From the NCBI RefSeq assembly GCF_032017025.1, contig NZ_DALZQO010000009.1:1-64000 (forward strand): 64,000 nucleotides of DNA, written 5' to 3'. A program made the translations under genes and the position numbers. Shown here piece by piece: positions 1 through 8,241 of the stretch. Under the pieces are notes generated by a model, which was given only the letters and a program-made list of their open reading frames with translations, was not told the DNA's origin and ran no database searches. This stretch comes from Hydrogenoanaerobacterium sp032017025 (GTDB taxonomy: Bacteria; Bacillota; Clostridia; Oscillospirales; Ruminococcaceae). Position 1 is the stretch's first letter; every line of letters starts with the position of its first letter.

Positions 1-2959
1 CCTTGACGGTGCGGGTGGGCTCGGCTGTCAGGGTAACAGTGGGGGCGGCATTGGTCACGGTGAAAGTTTTCTCGGTCCAGGGAGAATAAGCCCCGGCGAT
101 ATCCTTTGCCCTGACACGGATGGTGTGAGTACCTGGTGCATAGTAGCCGTCAACCGCAGTGTCCGCATACTCCAAGGTCACCGCATCTCCATCGGGATCT
201 GTGGCATTGGCGGTAATGTTGACAAGGAACTTCCCATCCTTGGCGGTGCGGGTGGGAACAGCCTCTACCACAGGGGCATTCGGCTCCGTGTTGGTTACCG
301 CGATGCGCTCCGAATGGGTGGTGATACGTCCTGCGCTGTCGGTAATAGAAGCCGTCAGGGTAAACTCGCCGGTATCGCGGATGACGATTCTACCACCGTC
401 ATTGCCCAGGCTTCCCTGGTACTGTGCGATATTGCCATCCTTTTGCAGTGTCCAGACCACGGCATAGCTGCCGATGTGCTGGACATCCTTTGCGGCTACA
501 GTAAACTCCGCACCGTAGTGAACAGTCTGCGGCATGGTGAATGCGTACTGCACAACCGGCAGGATACGGATGCTTTCGCTGTGGGAATAGTTGCGTTTTT
601 GATAGTCGGTCATGGCTGCGGTGAGGACATACTCGCCGTCGCCCTTAAAGGTAATCTTGCCGCCCTGGGGAGTGAGGTTTCCATCAAACGCCTCGGAGAG
701 TGAAATGCTCTTGCCGTCCTTTGTCACGGACCACTCCACAGGCAGAACATTGTTGTTGCCATGGGTTCTGAGGTCAATGGCGGTATCGGTGTAGGCAAAG
801 GTAGGAAGCTCAAAGCCGATAGTCAGTACGGGAAGCACCTCGCACCTGTCCTTGCTTTCATACAAAAAGACACGGCCGGTATCATCGGTGATTCTCGCTA
901 CCAGCTCATAGATGCCTGCTCTTTTGAAGCGGATCGTGCCGCCGTCATTCGAGAGCTTTCCATCCACATAGGTCGGCCAATCTTGAAAACCGAATGTGTT
1001 ATCCACCAGCCATTCGATGGTGAGGGCATCCAGATCGGCGGCTTCGGTTTTGACCACGATAGCGGTATCGGTATGGGCGTATTTTGGCAGGCCGTAGGTA
1101 ACGGCAGGTACGGGATAAACCTTGAAGCTCTGCTCATAGCGGTAGTTTCTGCCTCCGTCGTCGGTGAATTCCGCTTTCAGGACATAGCTGCCTTTGGAGC
1201 GGAACTTCAGCTCGCCGCCGCTGTTGCCCAGTGTACCCTCCGCCGCATCGGTGAGGGATACCTCCTTGCCGTCATGCAGCAGGGACCATTTGGCGGTATG
1301 GCTGCCGATCTCCCCGAACACCGCTTCTACCATCACGGTTTTGTCGGTGTGGAAGATTTCCGGCAGATAAAAGCCTGCGGAACCCACCGGGTAGACGGTG
1401 ATGTCTGCGGTACCGGCAAACACTCTGCCGGTTGCATCGGTGACGGAAGCGGTCAGGGCGTACACACCTTTTTCCTTGAATCGGATGCTGCCATGGTCAG
1501 GATTTCCTTCGATCCATGTGCCGATATCGGCGGATTCGCCGTTTCGGGTCAGGGTGTAGGTCAGCGTGAGCCCATCCGTTTCTTTTGTTTCTGTTTTTAG
1601 CGCAACGGTTTTATCGGTATGGGAAACTGCCGGCAGGGTGAGATTCACCTCCGCTACAGGATAGACGGTGATGCCGCTTTGTGCGGTGATTACCTTACCC
1701 AGCTCATCTGTGATAGAGGCGGTCAGTTTATACTCACCTTTTTCCTTGAACAGCACTGTGCCGCCGGTAGCAGTCAGCTCTCCGGTGAGGGCTTCGTCTA
1801 TATCAGCAATGGTCCCATCTTTTTGAAGGGACCACACCACGGAATTGGAGCCAAGATTCTCCGTGGCAAGTTCCACCGGCACAGTCGTGTCGGTATGGGC
1901 GGTTTCAGGCAGTGTGAATGCCGCTGTCACCACAGGGTAAATGCTGACCGTCTGCTCATGGGTCACCGTGGAGCCACGGCTGTTTTTTGCTGTGGAAATC
2001 AGGGTAATGCTGCCTGTCTGCGTGAATTTCACTTTACCGCCATTTGCGGTCAGCATCCCGTCCACCAGCCCGGAAAGCTCGGCAGGCAGTCCGTTTTTGA
2101 GAACTGTCCATGTTACGCCGCTTACATAGCGGCTTTCCGACTTAATCTCAATTTCATCGGCAGTATAGGCGGTTTTGGGCAATGTGAAGCTGAACTGCGG
2201 AGCGGGTACATAGGAAGAACCCCCGCCACTGGAGCTGCCTCCACTTGAGCCACCACCGGAGGGTTTATCCTCCGGCTTGGCAGGGACAGTCGGCTTCGGA
2301 GGTTCTTCTTTTTTAATCTGTTCCTTTGCTTTCTCCGTATCCACCAGCATTTCAAAGGCTTCCGCACGGGTGGCTTTGCCGTCCGGCTTTACCGTGCCGT
2401 CCGGGTAGCCATCCACGATGCCGTACTCTTTCCCAGCGCAAATACTGGATTTATCCCCATCCGTGAGCCCACCGTCATCGGAAAATCCGGTGACACAGGG
2501 GCAAGAGGCATCATGGTCGCCCTTGCCGATAGCCCTGACCAGCATACGGATCATCTCCATGCGGGTGATAGGCTCGTCCGGCAGGAACTTTGTGCCGAAA
2601 TCGTCCTTTTGGATGATTCCCGCAATGATGAGCGCCTCTATATGCTGCGCCGACCAGTGTCCGGCAATGTCAGTGAAGTGAATAGTGACCTCGCTCTCTT
2701 TCGGCTCCGGCAGTTCCATGGTTCTGGCAATCAGGGCCGCAAACTCACCTCTGGTGATGATCGCGTCGGGGTGTGCCAGACCATCGGGGTAGCCACTGAT
2801 GACGCCCTTATCCGTGAGGATTTGGATGGCTTCCTCCGCCCAATGGCCCTTGGCATCCTCAAAATACCGATTTACAGCATAAGCGCTGCCTGCAAAAAGA
2901 GAGACAACAAGGCAGGCTGCAAGGATGATTCCGAGCGGTCTTTTCATTTTCTCGTTCAT
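1..2959 (-). CDS. SLH-domain surface protein with tandem Ig-like repeats (partial, runs off left edge)
   Basis: The frame is open from an ATG at 2959 to the window edge, about 986 codons, with no stop seen. A signal peptide (about residues 1-28, ending SAYA) is followed by three SLH-type modules (first with FEDAKGHWAEEAI, later ones with GYPDG and ITRMEM motifs). A Gly/Ser-rich linker comes next, then at least seven Ig-like repeats of roughly 85-100 residues. Each repeat has an LP-x-x-xHTDT-like opening and closes with LTASITD and a YPV-like strand. SLH domains usually bind cell wall polymers, so this is probably a wall-anchored adhesin or mating-surface protein; that role is inference. GGAGG lies 7 nt before the ATG, directly behind the SpoVG-like gene. 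The C-terminus is not visible. Confidence 0.85.
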   Translation of the reverse strand, partial: MNEKMKRPLGIILAACLVVSLFAGSAYAVNRYFEDAKGHWAEEAIQILTDKGVISGYPDGLAHPDAIITRGEFAALIARTMELPEPKESEVTIHFTDIAGHWSAQHIEALIIAGIIQKDDFGTKFLPDEPITRMEMIRMLVRAIGKGDHDASCPCVTGFSDDGGLTDGDKSSICAGKEYGIVDGYPDGTVKPDGKATRAEAFEMLVDTEKAKEQIKKEEPPKPTVPAKPEDKPSGGGSSGGSSSGGGSSYVPAPQFSFTLPKTAYTADEIEIKSESRYVSGVTWTVLKNGLPAELSGLVDGMLTANGGKVKFTQTGSITLISTAKNSRGSTVTHEQTVSIYPVVTAAFTLPETAHTDTTVPVELATENLGSNSVVWSLQKDGTIADIDEALTGELTATGGTVLFKEKGEYKLTASITDELGKVITAQSGITVYPVAEVNLTLPAVSHTDKTVALKTETKETDGLTLTYTLTRNGESADIGTWIEGNPDHGSIRFKEKGVYALTASVTDATGRVFAGTADITVYPVGSAGFYLPEIFHTDKTVMVEAVFGEIGSHTAKWSLLHDGKEVSLTDAAEGTLGNSGGELKFRSKGSYVLKAEFTDDGGRNYRYEQSFKVYPVPAVTYGLPKYAHTDTAIVVKTEAADLDALTIEWLVDNTFGFQDWPTYVDGKLSNDGGTIRFKRAGIYELVARITDDTGRVFLYESKDRCEVLPVLTIGFELPTFAYTDTAIDLRTHGNNNVLPVEWSVTKDGKSISLSEAFDGNLTPQGGKITFKGDGEYVLTAAMTDYQKRNYSHSESIRILPVVQYAFTMPQTVHYGAEFTVAAKDVQHIGSYAVVWTLQKDGNIAQYQGSLGNDGGRIVIRDTGEFTLTASITDSAGRITTHSERIAVTNTEPNAPVVEAVPTRTAKDGKFLVNITANATDPDGDAVTLEYADTAVDGYYAPGTHTIRVRAKDIAGAYSPWTEKTFTVTNAAPTVTLTAEPTRTVK

Positions 2960-2969
2960 AAGCTACCTC

Positions 2970-3329
2970 CTACATCCCACCCATGGCAGGCTGGCTTTGC
3001 TCCTGCTTGGGTTCGGGAGATTCCTGTTTCTGTGAGGCGGCCTGCCCCTGAGTGAGCGCCTGCTGGTAGGCGCCGAGGACAGCCTTGTCAAATTCCGCTT
3101 TGGCTTCCTTGGTGCAAGGGAAGCAGATGTCCTTGTACTCGCCATTTCCGGCTTTGTAGCTGGGCATGGAAATGAACAGTCCCTTGGAACCCTCCATAAT
3201 CTTGATGCCCCGGACGGCAAAATCGCCGTAGATATTGACCGAGGCGGTGGCCTTGCAGCTTCCCTCCGGGCGGATGGAGTGAATTTTCACATCGTACTTG
3301 GGGACAGCCGGTGTTGTATTCTTAGGCAT
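2970..3329 (-). CDS. SpoVG-family protein
   Basis: This 119-residue protein has the SpoVG fold in residues 10-85: an IHSIRPEG start, ATASVNIYGDFAVRGIKIMEG, then GLFISMPSYK and a CFPCTKEAK segment in place of the usual HPI motif. SpoVG proteins are small nucleic-acid-binding regulators; element-borne copies have no settled role. A Gln/Pro-rich tail ends in AMGGM, one of the shared Met/Gly tails of this region. The stop codon overlaps the GGAGG that serves the SLH gene at 2959. A good SD (AAGGAGG) precedes the ATG. Confidence 0.85.
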   Translation of the reverse strand: MPKNTTPAVPKYDVKIHSIRPEGSCKATASVNIYGDFAVRGIKIMEGSKGLFISMPSYKAGNGEYKDICFPCTKEAKAEFDKAVLGAYQQALTQGQAASQKQESPEPKQEQSQPAMGGM

Positions 3330-3362
3330 GGTTTTTCCTCCTTCTCAAAATTGCCGGTACAG

Positions 3363-3626
3363 TTAACCGGCGTAGTTGAACATCTCCTTGATGCGCTGGG
3401 TCAGGGTCGGCAGCACAGTTTCCCCGAACAGGGCGTAGAGCCCCGCCAGAAGCAGGGCGCCGATGACAACGGCCAACAGAATCTTAATAGCCGTATCGAT
3501 GTAACCCTCCCCGGCACTCCCTGAGAGAATATGCCTGCTGCGCAATGTAAGTCTGGCGGCGGTGTCCTTTGCCGCCGTCAGCTTATGAGAAACCGTGGCT
3601 TTCATTTTTTTGATAATATGAACCAT
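3363..3626 (-). CDS. DUF6133-type small membrane protein
   Basis: This 87-residue protein has a basic N-terminal half, then GEGYIDTAIKILLAVVIGAL as the start of a single membrane helix (about residues 42-68), and ends TQRIKEMFNYAG. The GEGYIDTAIKIL and FGETVLPTL segments match what I recall of the DUF6133 family found in Firmicutes conjugative elements. One membrane helix and a short amphipathic end suggest a pilin-like or holin-like membrane peptide; the function is unknown. GGAGG lies 10 nt before the ATG. It lacks the Met/Gly tail of its neighbours. Confidence 0.75.
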   Translation of the reverse strand: MVHIIKKMKATVSHKLTAAKDTAARLTLRSRHILSGSAGEGYIDTAIKILLAVVIGALLLAGLYALFGETVLPTLTQRIKEMFNYAG

Positions 3627-3656
3627 ATTATTTTCCTCCGTTCTACTGATGGAGCA

Positions 3657-3682
3657 TAAAAAAGACAGCCCAAGGCTGCCTA
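3657..3682 (-). terminator. intrinsic terminator after the YodL gene
   Basis: On the minus strand GGCAGCC-TTG-GGCTGTC forms a 7-bp stem (one G-U pair) followed by six T. It starts at the last base of the YodL stop codon, so transcripts from upstream element genes probably end here before the DUF6133 gene. Confidence 0.6.
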
Positions 3683-4234
3683 CATACTCATGCCCATAGT
3701 TTGGATGTGTTCGGGCAGCTCAAATTTGATCTGCCGGAATACCTTGCGGTCTGCATAATAGAACTCGCTGCCGTCAGCGTTGTATAGCTCAATGATGTCT
3801 GACATGGAGAGCGGGTTCCCTGAAAAACCGCGAGGCTGCCGTATACTGTACCGCTCATAGATGGTTTCCGGATCATTGGTGTCGAGCTGGCCGTCATAGG
3901 CGATGCGGTAATCTTCGGGAGACGGTTCTCCGAACTTCCGCACCATTTCCTCGTAGGGAATGAATTTCATGTGGATATCCACGTCGGGCTTGAGCTGCCA
4001 GATGCGGACAGTTTTCAGCGGAGCAGCAGTTTCAATACTGCCCGGCCGTTCCCCGGCAAGGAGCCGCTCCATCACGCCATCCGTCCACTGAGGTTTTAGG
4101 GAGCGGCTTTTTAGCCAAGCGGACAGCTCATCGCTTTGAAAGATGCTGTCTACCACTGCTTTTTCTCTTTCTGTATACCCGGCCGGGTTTCCGTAGTAGG
4201 AAATGAGGCCGTTTTTCAGGGTAATCCCCGGCAT
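3680..4234 (-). CDS. YodL-domain protein
   Basis: The protein has 184 residues. The second half (about 85-175) carries the YodL pattern: VRIWQLKPDVDIHMKFI, then YDGQLDTNDPETIYERYS and SMSDIIELY followed by YYADRKVFRQI. This domain is common in conjugative elements of Firmicutes and usually sits beside antirestriction and DUF3849 genes; its biochemical role is not known. The N-terminal part (ITLKNGLISYYG, AWLKSRSLKPQW) is unassigned. The last residues, MGMSM, are a variant of the Met/Gly tail, here followed by a terminator and not by a gene. SD AAGGAGG precedes the ATG. Confidence 0.8.
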   Translation of the reverse strand: MPGITLKNGLISYYGNPAGYTEREKAVVDSIFQSDELSAWLKSRSLKPQWTDGVMERLLAGERPGSIETAAPLKTVRIWQLKPDVDIHMKFIPYEEMVRKFGEPSPEDYRIAYDGQLDTNDPETIYERYSIRQPRGFSGNPLSMSDIIELYNADGSEFYYADRKVFRQIKFELPEHIQTMGMSM

Positions 4235-4246
4235 GGTACCGCCTCC

Positions 4247-5008
4247 TTACTGCATGGTCATCCCTCCCATTTCGGAGGAATCGCCTGCGGTCTGTTCCTG
4301 CTCCTGTAGTTCCGCCAGCCTTTCCCTGGCCCAATCGGGCAGATGACTGTCTGCCAGCACACCGGTAAAATCACTCCGGTTCCATCGGGTCTTTTCACCA
4401 TCTCCTAAGTTGGTAGCATAGACAGCCCTGCCCCTCGAACCGGCATGGGAGCCAAAGCCTCCAGTGCAGAGCCAGAGCTGATTCTGTGGCGTCAGGCATT
4501 GTTCCTTGAGGATGCGGGGCGACAGCACTACCACCTTACCTTCAAAGTCCTGCTTCTCCGTATCGGGCAGGCAGTGGATATGGTCAAACATCCCAAGCTT
4601 TTGATATGCCTCCCGGTACTGGTTGACAAAGCTATCCAGCGTGGCGGGAGAGCTATTTGCCGCAAATTGACAGCGGCGATCTACTCCGGCGCCATCTCTG
4701 TCGGGTGAAATGTAGATCTGCTTTGCCCAATCGTGATTTCCTCTGGAAAAGCGCCCTTCGAAGCCCTTTTGCTGGAGAGAGTTGGCGAGAACATAGGACA
4801 CCCGGTGGTAGCCATATTCCGCGATGACCGAGGGGGCGCAGTCGGGCTTCAGATGCACTCCGTCAAAGTCGCGGTAGATCGCTTCCTCAATGGCATTCCT
4901 ACAGGCGACGTTAAGCTTGCGGCTCTCCCGCCAGAGTTCCATCTCCCGCAGCCGCTTAGCTTCCTCGCGGGAGTATGGATAAACATAGGAAAACACCTTA
5001 TCTGCCAT
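4247..5008 (-). CDS. DUF3849-domain protein
   Basis: The protein has 253 residues. The first 90 match the DUF3849 pattern: VYPYSREEAKRLREMELWRE, SRKLNVACRNAIEEAI and the RVSYVLANSLQQ helix. The next 150 residues (DGEKTRWNRSDFTGVLADSH) are less familiar. DUF3849 proteins occur in conjugative elements with YodL and have no known activity. The protein ends SSEMGGMTMQ, one of the shared tails, 10 nt before the YodL start. Its own SD, GGGAGG, lies inside the end of the upstream gene, which overlaps it by 11 bp, so the two are probably translated in concert. Confidence 0.8.
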   Translation of the reverse strand: MADKVFSYVYPYSREEAKRLREMELWRESRKLNVACRNAIEEAIYRDFDGVHLKPDCAPSVIAEYGYHRVSYVLANSLQQKGFEGRFSRGNHDWAKQIYISPDRDGAGVDRRCQFAANSSPATLDSFVNQYREAYQKLGMFDHIHCLPDTEKQDFEGKVVVLSPRILKEQCLTPQNQLWLCTGGFGSHAGSRGRAVYATNLGDGEKTRWNRSDFTGVLADSHLPDWARERLAELQEQEQTAGDSSEMGGMTMQ

Positions 5009-5570
5009 AGACGATTTCCTCCCGAAGGATCAGCTCATCCAGCGCAGCAAGGCACACGCCACTCTGTGCCAGCACCGAAAGGATGCCAGGCGGCACATCG
5101 TTGATGTCCTGCTGGATGTCAGCCTCCACCACCGTGATTTCACCGCTGTCCTCATCGGTATAGGCTTCCAGTTTGGCATCGGCCGGAATTCCCGCTTCCT
5201 CCAGTAGATAGCCGGGAATGTTGATGTTCTGACTCTCATCCAATAGATCCCGGCAGAGGGAGCAGTCTGCTACCCACCGGTCGGGGCTGTTATCGCTGCG
5301 GCATTCCGTACCAGCTTCCGACCTTTCATCGTCACAGTTGTTGCAAAGCCCGCAGGCTCCGGCCAAGTGAACCATCAAATCGCTTGCAAGTTCACTGAGT
5401 ACCGTGATAACATTGGCAAGCTCCAGCGCCGTCAGTTCACCCTTGTGAATGACACATACGCCCTCGGCCGCAGTCACCGCAAGGGACTCGGCATCGGTAA
5501 AACCGCAACGCTGCTGAACAGCCAAAGGAATTTGCAGTGCCTGCTCGGTTTTTTTCTGATTTGTTTTCAT
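4998..5570 (-). CDS. hypothetical protein with AbrB-like halves
   Basis: This 190-residue protein has two segments that resemble AbrB/SpoVT-type swapped-hairpin sequence: IPLAVQQRCGFTDAESLAV near residue 14 and IPGYLLEEAGIPADAKLEAY near residue 118. A Cys-rich stretch lies between them (CGLCNNCDDE, later CSLCRDLL), suggesting a metal site. If the resemblance is real it is a DNA-binding regulator, but that is weak inference. It overlaps the DUF3849 gene by 11 bp. GGAGG precedes the ATG. It has no Met/Gly tail. Confidence 0.65.
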   Translation of the reverse strand: MKTNQKKTEQALQIPLAVQQRCGFTDAESLAVTAAEGVCVIHKGELTALELANVITVLSELASDLMVHLAGACGLCNNCDDERSEAGTECRSDNSPDRWVADCSLCRDLLDESQNINIPGYLLEEAGIPADAKLEAYTDEDSGEITVVEADIQQDINDVPPGILSVLAQSGVCLAALDELILREEIVYGR

Positions 5571-5585
5571 TGGGTGCGTTCCTCC

Positions 5586-6584
5586 TTAAAATGTTTGCCC
5601 CGTGATCGGGGTGTCTGATTGTTCCTGCGTTTCACGCAGTTCCTCCTGTTCACGGATAAAATCATCAAATGACTGCATTTCTTCCGGTGTCAGGCTGTAC
5701 TTTTGCATTTCCAGTGCAGTGAGCAGGGCATGGGCCACGCCGACCTCCTGCTGGAGGCGCATCAGCTCGGTTGAATCCATTGGACGGCTCCCGGTGGTCT
5801 GGATGTTCACGTCAAAGTGTATCCGGTAGAGATTTGCCTTAAAGTCCGTTTCTCTGCGCATATTAATGGCGAGGTACGCATCACTACTGGATTCGGGATA
5901 AATAAAGGAGCCGCAGCTATAGCTTTTAAAGCGGCTGCCGGTCATGCTCTCAATTAAGCGGGCGGCGCTTTTCAGTTTTTCCAAATCGGTCAGAAGGAGC
6001 ATTCTCCCTGGTCCCTCGCTGTAGGTGAAGCATAATCTTTCCGTCGGCTCTAAGTGCTTGGCACACAGGTTCGGCAAATGCTCTCTTATATGGGCGCCAT
6101 CGACTTCGTGCGGGTAGTATTCAAGCTCCGCACGGATATCCTCCACTTGATTTTTTGTAAGAAGATTTACCTTCATCTCAGCATAGACGTCATCCTTACA
6201 GATGCCCTTGTAAGCGTCATAGGCCACATATCCATACAATTCAAACCTTGTGCTTTTCGGAATCTCCATACCCGCAAGACTGTCGGGGTCTTTGAGCGCC
6301 GCCAGATAGACCTCCTTGCCCCTGGAAATGAGCCATGCGCGGAAATCCAAGAAACCGTCATCCGACATATAATCGTTGAGAACGCAGGAGGCCGCGAACA
6401 CGCCGCTGGTGTCTGCCAGAACCCTGTAACACCGCAAATAATTGGCCCACACAGCGATTTCCTGCGGACTGTAATCCTGCAGCTTTTCCTGAGTCACGCG
6501 AAGCACGCCCTCCAAATCGGAGCCACTCACCTCGCTGTTAACCGAGTCAATGATGTGCCAAAAGGTGTTTTTGTCCATGTTCAA
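5586..6584 (-). CDS. DUF4240-domain protein
   Basis: The protein has 332 residues. The first 120 match the DUF4240 layout: FWHIIDSVNSEVSG, then EIAVWANYLRCYRVLADTSG and the SDDGFLDFRAWLISRGKEVY signature. The last 200 residues are unassigned and Leu/Glu-rich. Function unknown. The start is probably TTG at 6584, which overlaps the methylase stop codon (ATTGA) and sits 9 nt after a GGAGG inside the methylase 3' end; an ATG at 6578 is the alternative. The arrangement implies translational coupling to the methylase. Confidence 0.75.
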   Translation of the reverse strand: MNMDKNTFWHIIDSVNSEVSGSDLEGVLRVTQEKLQDYSPQEIAVWANYLRCYRVLADTSGVFAASCVLNDYMSDDGFLDFRAWLISRGKEVYLAALKDPDSLAGMEIPKSTRFELYGYVAYDAYKGICKDDVYAEMKVNLLTKNQVEDIRAELEYYPHEVDGAHIREHLPNLCAKHLEPTERLCFTYSEGPGRMLLLTDLEKLKSAARLIESMTGSRFKSYSCGSFIYPESSSDAYLAINMRRETDFKANLYRIHFDVNIQTTGSRPMDSTELMRLQQEVGVAHALLTALEMQKYSLTPEEMQSFDDFIREQEELRETQEQSDTPITGQTF

Positions 6585-7411
6585 TCTATGAAACCTCCTT
6601 CACCGAATAAATTTAACTGCATCGGACTATCCCGCATCCGTTCCTGCATATCGTAGTTGGCAATGAGGATTTCAGGAAACTGCGCCCCATTGTCATACCT
6701 TTGCTTGATGTTGTTGATGCGGGTATAGGAGTCAATTTGGATACCTGGCGCATCATATAACTCCCGGATAAAGCTGCAGTCATTGTAGGACAGCAGGAAC
6801 TTACCCTCAATCCGAAGCAGTGCATCCCGCAGACGGATGTGGTCTTTCTCCGTGAAACCGTCCTCGCCCACGTTTTTGTAATAGCTTTCGGTTTCAAAAT
6901 ACGGCGGGTCGCAGTAGAAAAAGCTGACAGGGCGGTCATACTGCCCGATGAGCTTCTCAAAGTCCTTGTTTTCGATGACCACCTTGGCAAGCCGCCTGTG
7001 GGCTTGCTCAATCAACGGAAAGTTGGACCACATATCATGTGGCTGGCTGCCGTAGCTTGTCAGCCCCGAGGCGTAGCTGTAGCGGATGAGCTGATAAAAC
7101 CAAGCTGCTCTCTGCACATCCGAGGCAGGACTGTCACGAGCCAGTGTGTTTTTAATAAGATCAAAATCTGCACGGGCGTTCAGGATGTAACGCAGTGCCT
7201 TCGTGAGTTCCTTCGGCTTATCCCGCACGCAGCGGTACAGGTTAACCAAAAGACCGTTGAAATCGTTGTACACCTCAAAGTCATTGCCGGGGAACTTGTG
7301 AAACAGGACCCAGCCGGCCCCGCCGAATACCTCAATGTATCTTTCGTAGTAGATGGGGAACAGAGTGACAATCAGCTCACGCAAGGATTTTTTGCCACCG
7401 ATCCACGACAT
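6581..7411 (-). CDS. D12-class DNA N6-adenine methyltransferase
   Basis: This enzyme transfers a methyl group from S-adenosylmethionine to adenine in DNA. It begins with MSWIGGKKSLRELI and FGGAGWVLF, the AdoMet-binding motif I, and has the catalytic DPPY at residues 168-171 and SYNDCSFIREL near 215; about 276 residues is normal for the D12 (Dam/DpnIIA) class. No restriction enzyme partner is visible, so it probably modifies element or host DNA for protection or regulation (inference). The ATG at 7411 lacks a well-placed SD. An in-frame CTG at 7423, 9 nt after GGAGG and overlapping the upstream stop, would give an MNSFMSWIGGKK start and may be the true initiation codon. Confidence 0.9.
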   Translation of the reverse strand: MSWIGGKKSLRELIVTLFPIYYERYIEVFGGAGWVLFHKFPGNDFEVYNDFNGLLVNLYRCVRDKPKELTKALRYILNARADFDLIKNTLARDSPASDVQRAAWFYQLIRYSYASGLTSYGSQPHDMWSNFPLIEQAHRRLAKVVIENKDFEKLIGQYDRPVSFFYCDPPYFETESYYKNVGEDGFTEKDHIRLRDALLRIEGKFLLSYNDCSFIRELYDAPGIQIDSYTRINNIKQRYDNGAQFPEILIANYDMQERMRDSPMQLNLFGEGGFID

Positions 7412-7419
7412 AAAACTGT

Positions 7420-7752
7420 TCAGGAGTCATCACCTCCCTCCAGCGGCAGGCGTATCTGCGTATCGTCAAACGCCGCGAGGGAACGCCTGAGACCTGTGAT
7501 AGCAGCGCTGATCCCGCTGATGCGGTTTCTCATATGCCGAATGGTCAGGCGCACTTCCGTTTCGGTTTTTGCGTAGAAATACCCGCTTTGGTCACTGGCA
7601 ACGGGGATACCTTCACGGCGCAGGGCATTAACAAGGTCGCGCAGCTCCTTGCCGGAGATGTGCAGTGCGTATTCCAGCTCCCTGCTTGTAACAGCATTTC
7701 CCGCGCCGTGATGATAGCGGTGCAGATACTTTGCAAGTTGCTCCTTGAGCAT
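7420..7752 (-). CDS. winged-helix DNA-binding protein
   Basis: The protein has 110 residues. NAVTSRELEYALHISGKELR followed by DLVNALRREGIPVASD and GYFYAKTE is a compact winged helix: a helix-turn-helix and a beta wing. A C-terminal helical part (RLTIRHMRNRISGISAAI) may dimerise. Similar small proteins are common in Clostridial phages and conjugative elements and are presumed regulators. The ATG at 7752 is chosen because AAAGGAGG lies 6 nt upstream; a longer frame starts at 7794 without an SD. Its last codons carry the SD for the methylase. Confidence 0.75.
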   Translation of the reverse strand: MLKEQLAKYLHRYHHGAGNAVTSRELEYALHISGKELRDLVNALRREGIPVASDQSGYFYAKTETEVRLTIRHMRNRISGISAAITGLRRSLAAFDDTQIRLPLEGGDDS

Positions 7753-7767
7753 CTTTGCCTCCTTTCC

Positions 7768-7845
7768 GGCCGTTTCCCCGGAAAGGTAAGGCAAAAAAGG
7801 GCATAAAAAAACAGGGCCGCCTCCTGTTTGGGGAAACGGCCCTGT
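7768..7845 (-). terminator. terminator/leader structure before the winged-helix gene
   Basis: ACAGGGCCG (7837-7845) and CGGCCCTGT (7811-7819) form a 9-bp stem followed on the minus strand by seven T, a standard terminator. Part of its 5' arm and loop, GGCCGTTTCCCC (7830-7841), is also perfectly complementary to GGGGAAACGGCC (7768-7779), close to the SD of the winged-helix gene. The two pairings exclude each other. Confidence 0.55.
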
Positions 7846-7859
7846 TTGGTGTTGGGTCT

Positions 7860-7889
7860 AAAAAAGCACAGACATCATTGCCTGTGCTA
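7860..7889 (-). terminator. intrinsic terminator after the 96-residue gene
   Basis: AGCACAG and CTGTGCT form a 7-bp stem with a 10-nt loop, followed on the minus strand by a T run. It overlaps the stop codon of the gene at 7887. It is the first of two terminators in this gap. Confidence 0.6.
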
Positions 7890-8177
7890 CTTGATTACGC
7901 CAAGCTCTCTTAAAACTGTCACGCAGTCCTTGGCGCCCTGGATGTACAAATACTGCTGGGTCTTAGCCTCTACTTCTGTATTTACAGAGAGATATTCGTC
8001 AATCAGCTTTTTATCTTCCTGCAAGATTGTAGGACTGTTCTGAATGGCTTCGCTGATTTCAATGAGCCGTGTGATCAGCTTTTCGGTTTGTGGCTGCTCC
8101 TGACGCATAGATGCATACGATAATTGGAAGCGTTCCGCAAGCGCCATATCCAATAAATCCAAGAGTTCTTCGTCCAA
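7887..8177 (-). CDS. hypothetical protein, helical, 96 residues
   Basis: I do not recognise this protein. It is largely helical and acidic (ELLDLLDMALAERFQLSY, LITRLIEISEAIQN) and ends LRELGVIK. A longer frame begins upstream, but the only good SD (GGAGGTG) sits 8 nt before a TTG at 8177, so that is taken as the start. It follows the ArdA-like gene at 8242 with about 65 nt between, and it has its own terminator. Confidence 0.6.
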   Translation of the reverse strand: MDEELLDLLDMALAERFQLSYASMRQEQPQTEKLITRLIEISEAIQNSPTILQEDKKLIDEYLSVNTEVEAKTQQYLYIQGAKDCVTVLRELGVIK

Positions 8178-8241
8178 TTGCCTCACCTCCTTCAAGTACA
8201 ACACAATGCCACAGGTTGATGGAAATAGCTATACCAAGAAG

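Noticed and set aside
125..2681. Several long plus-strand frames opposite the SLH/Ig protein gene (for example 761-1600 and 1619-2248)
   Set aside because: The minus-strand frame is open throughout with clear SLH and Ig repeats; the plus-strand frames have no family features or SD and mirror the repeat structure.
6581..7411. A complete restriction-modification system around the adenine methylase
   Set aside because: No neighbouring gene resembles a restriction endonuclease subunit; the MmcB-like nuclease is 6 kb away and in another coupled group.
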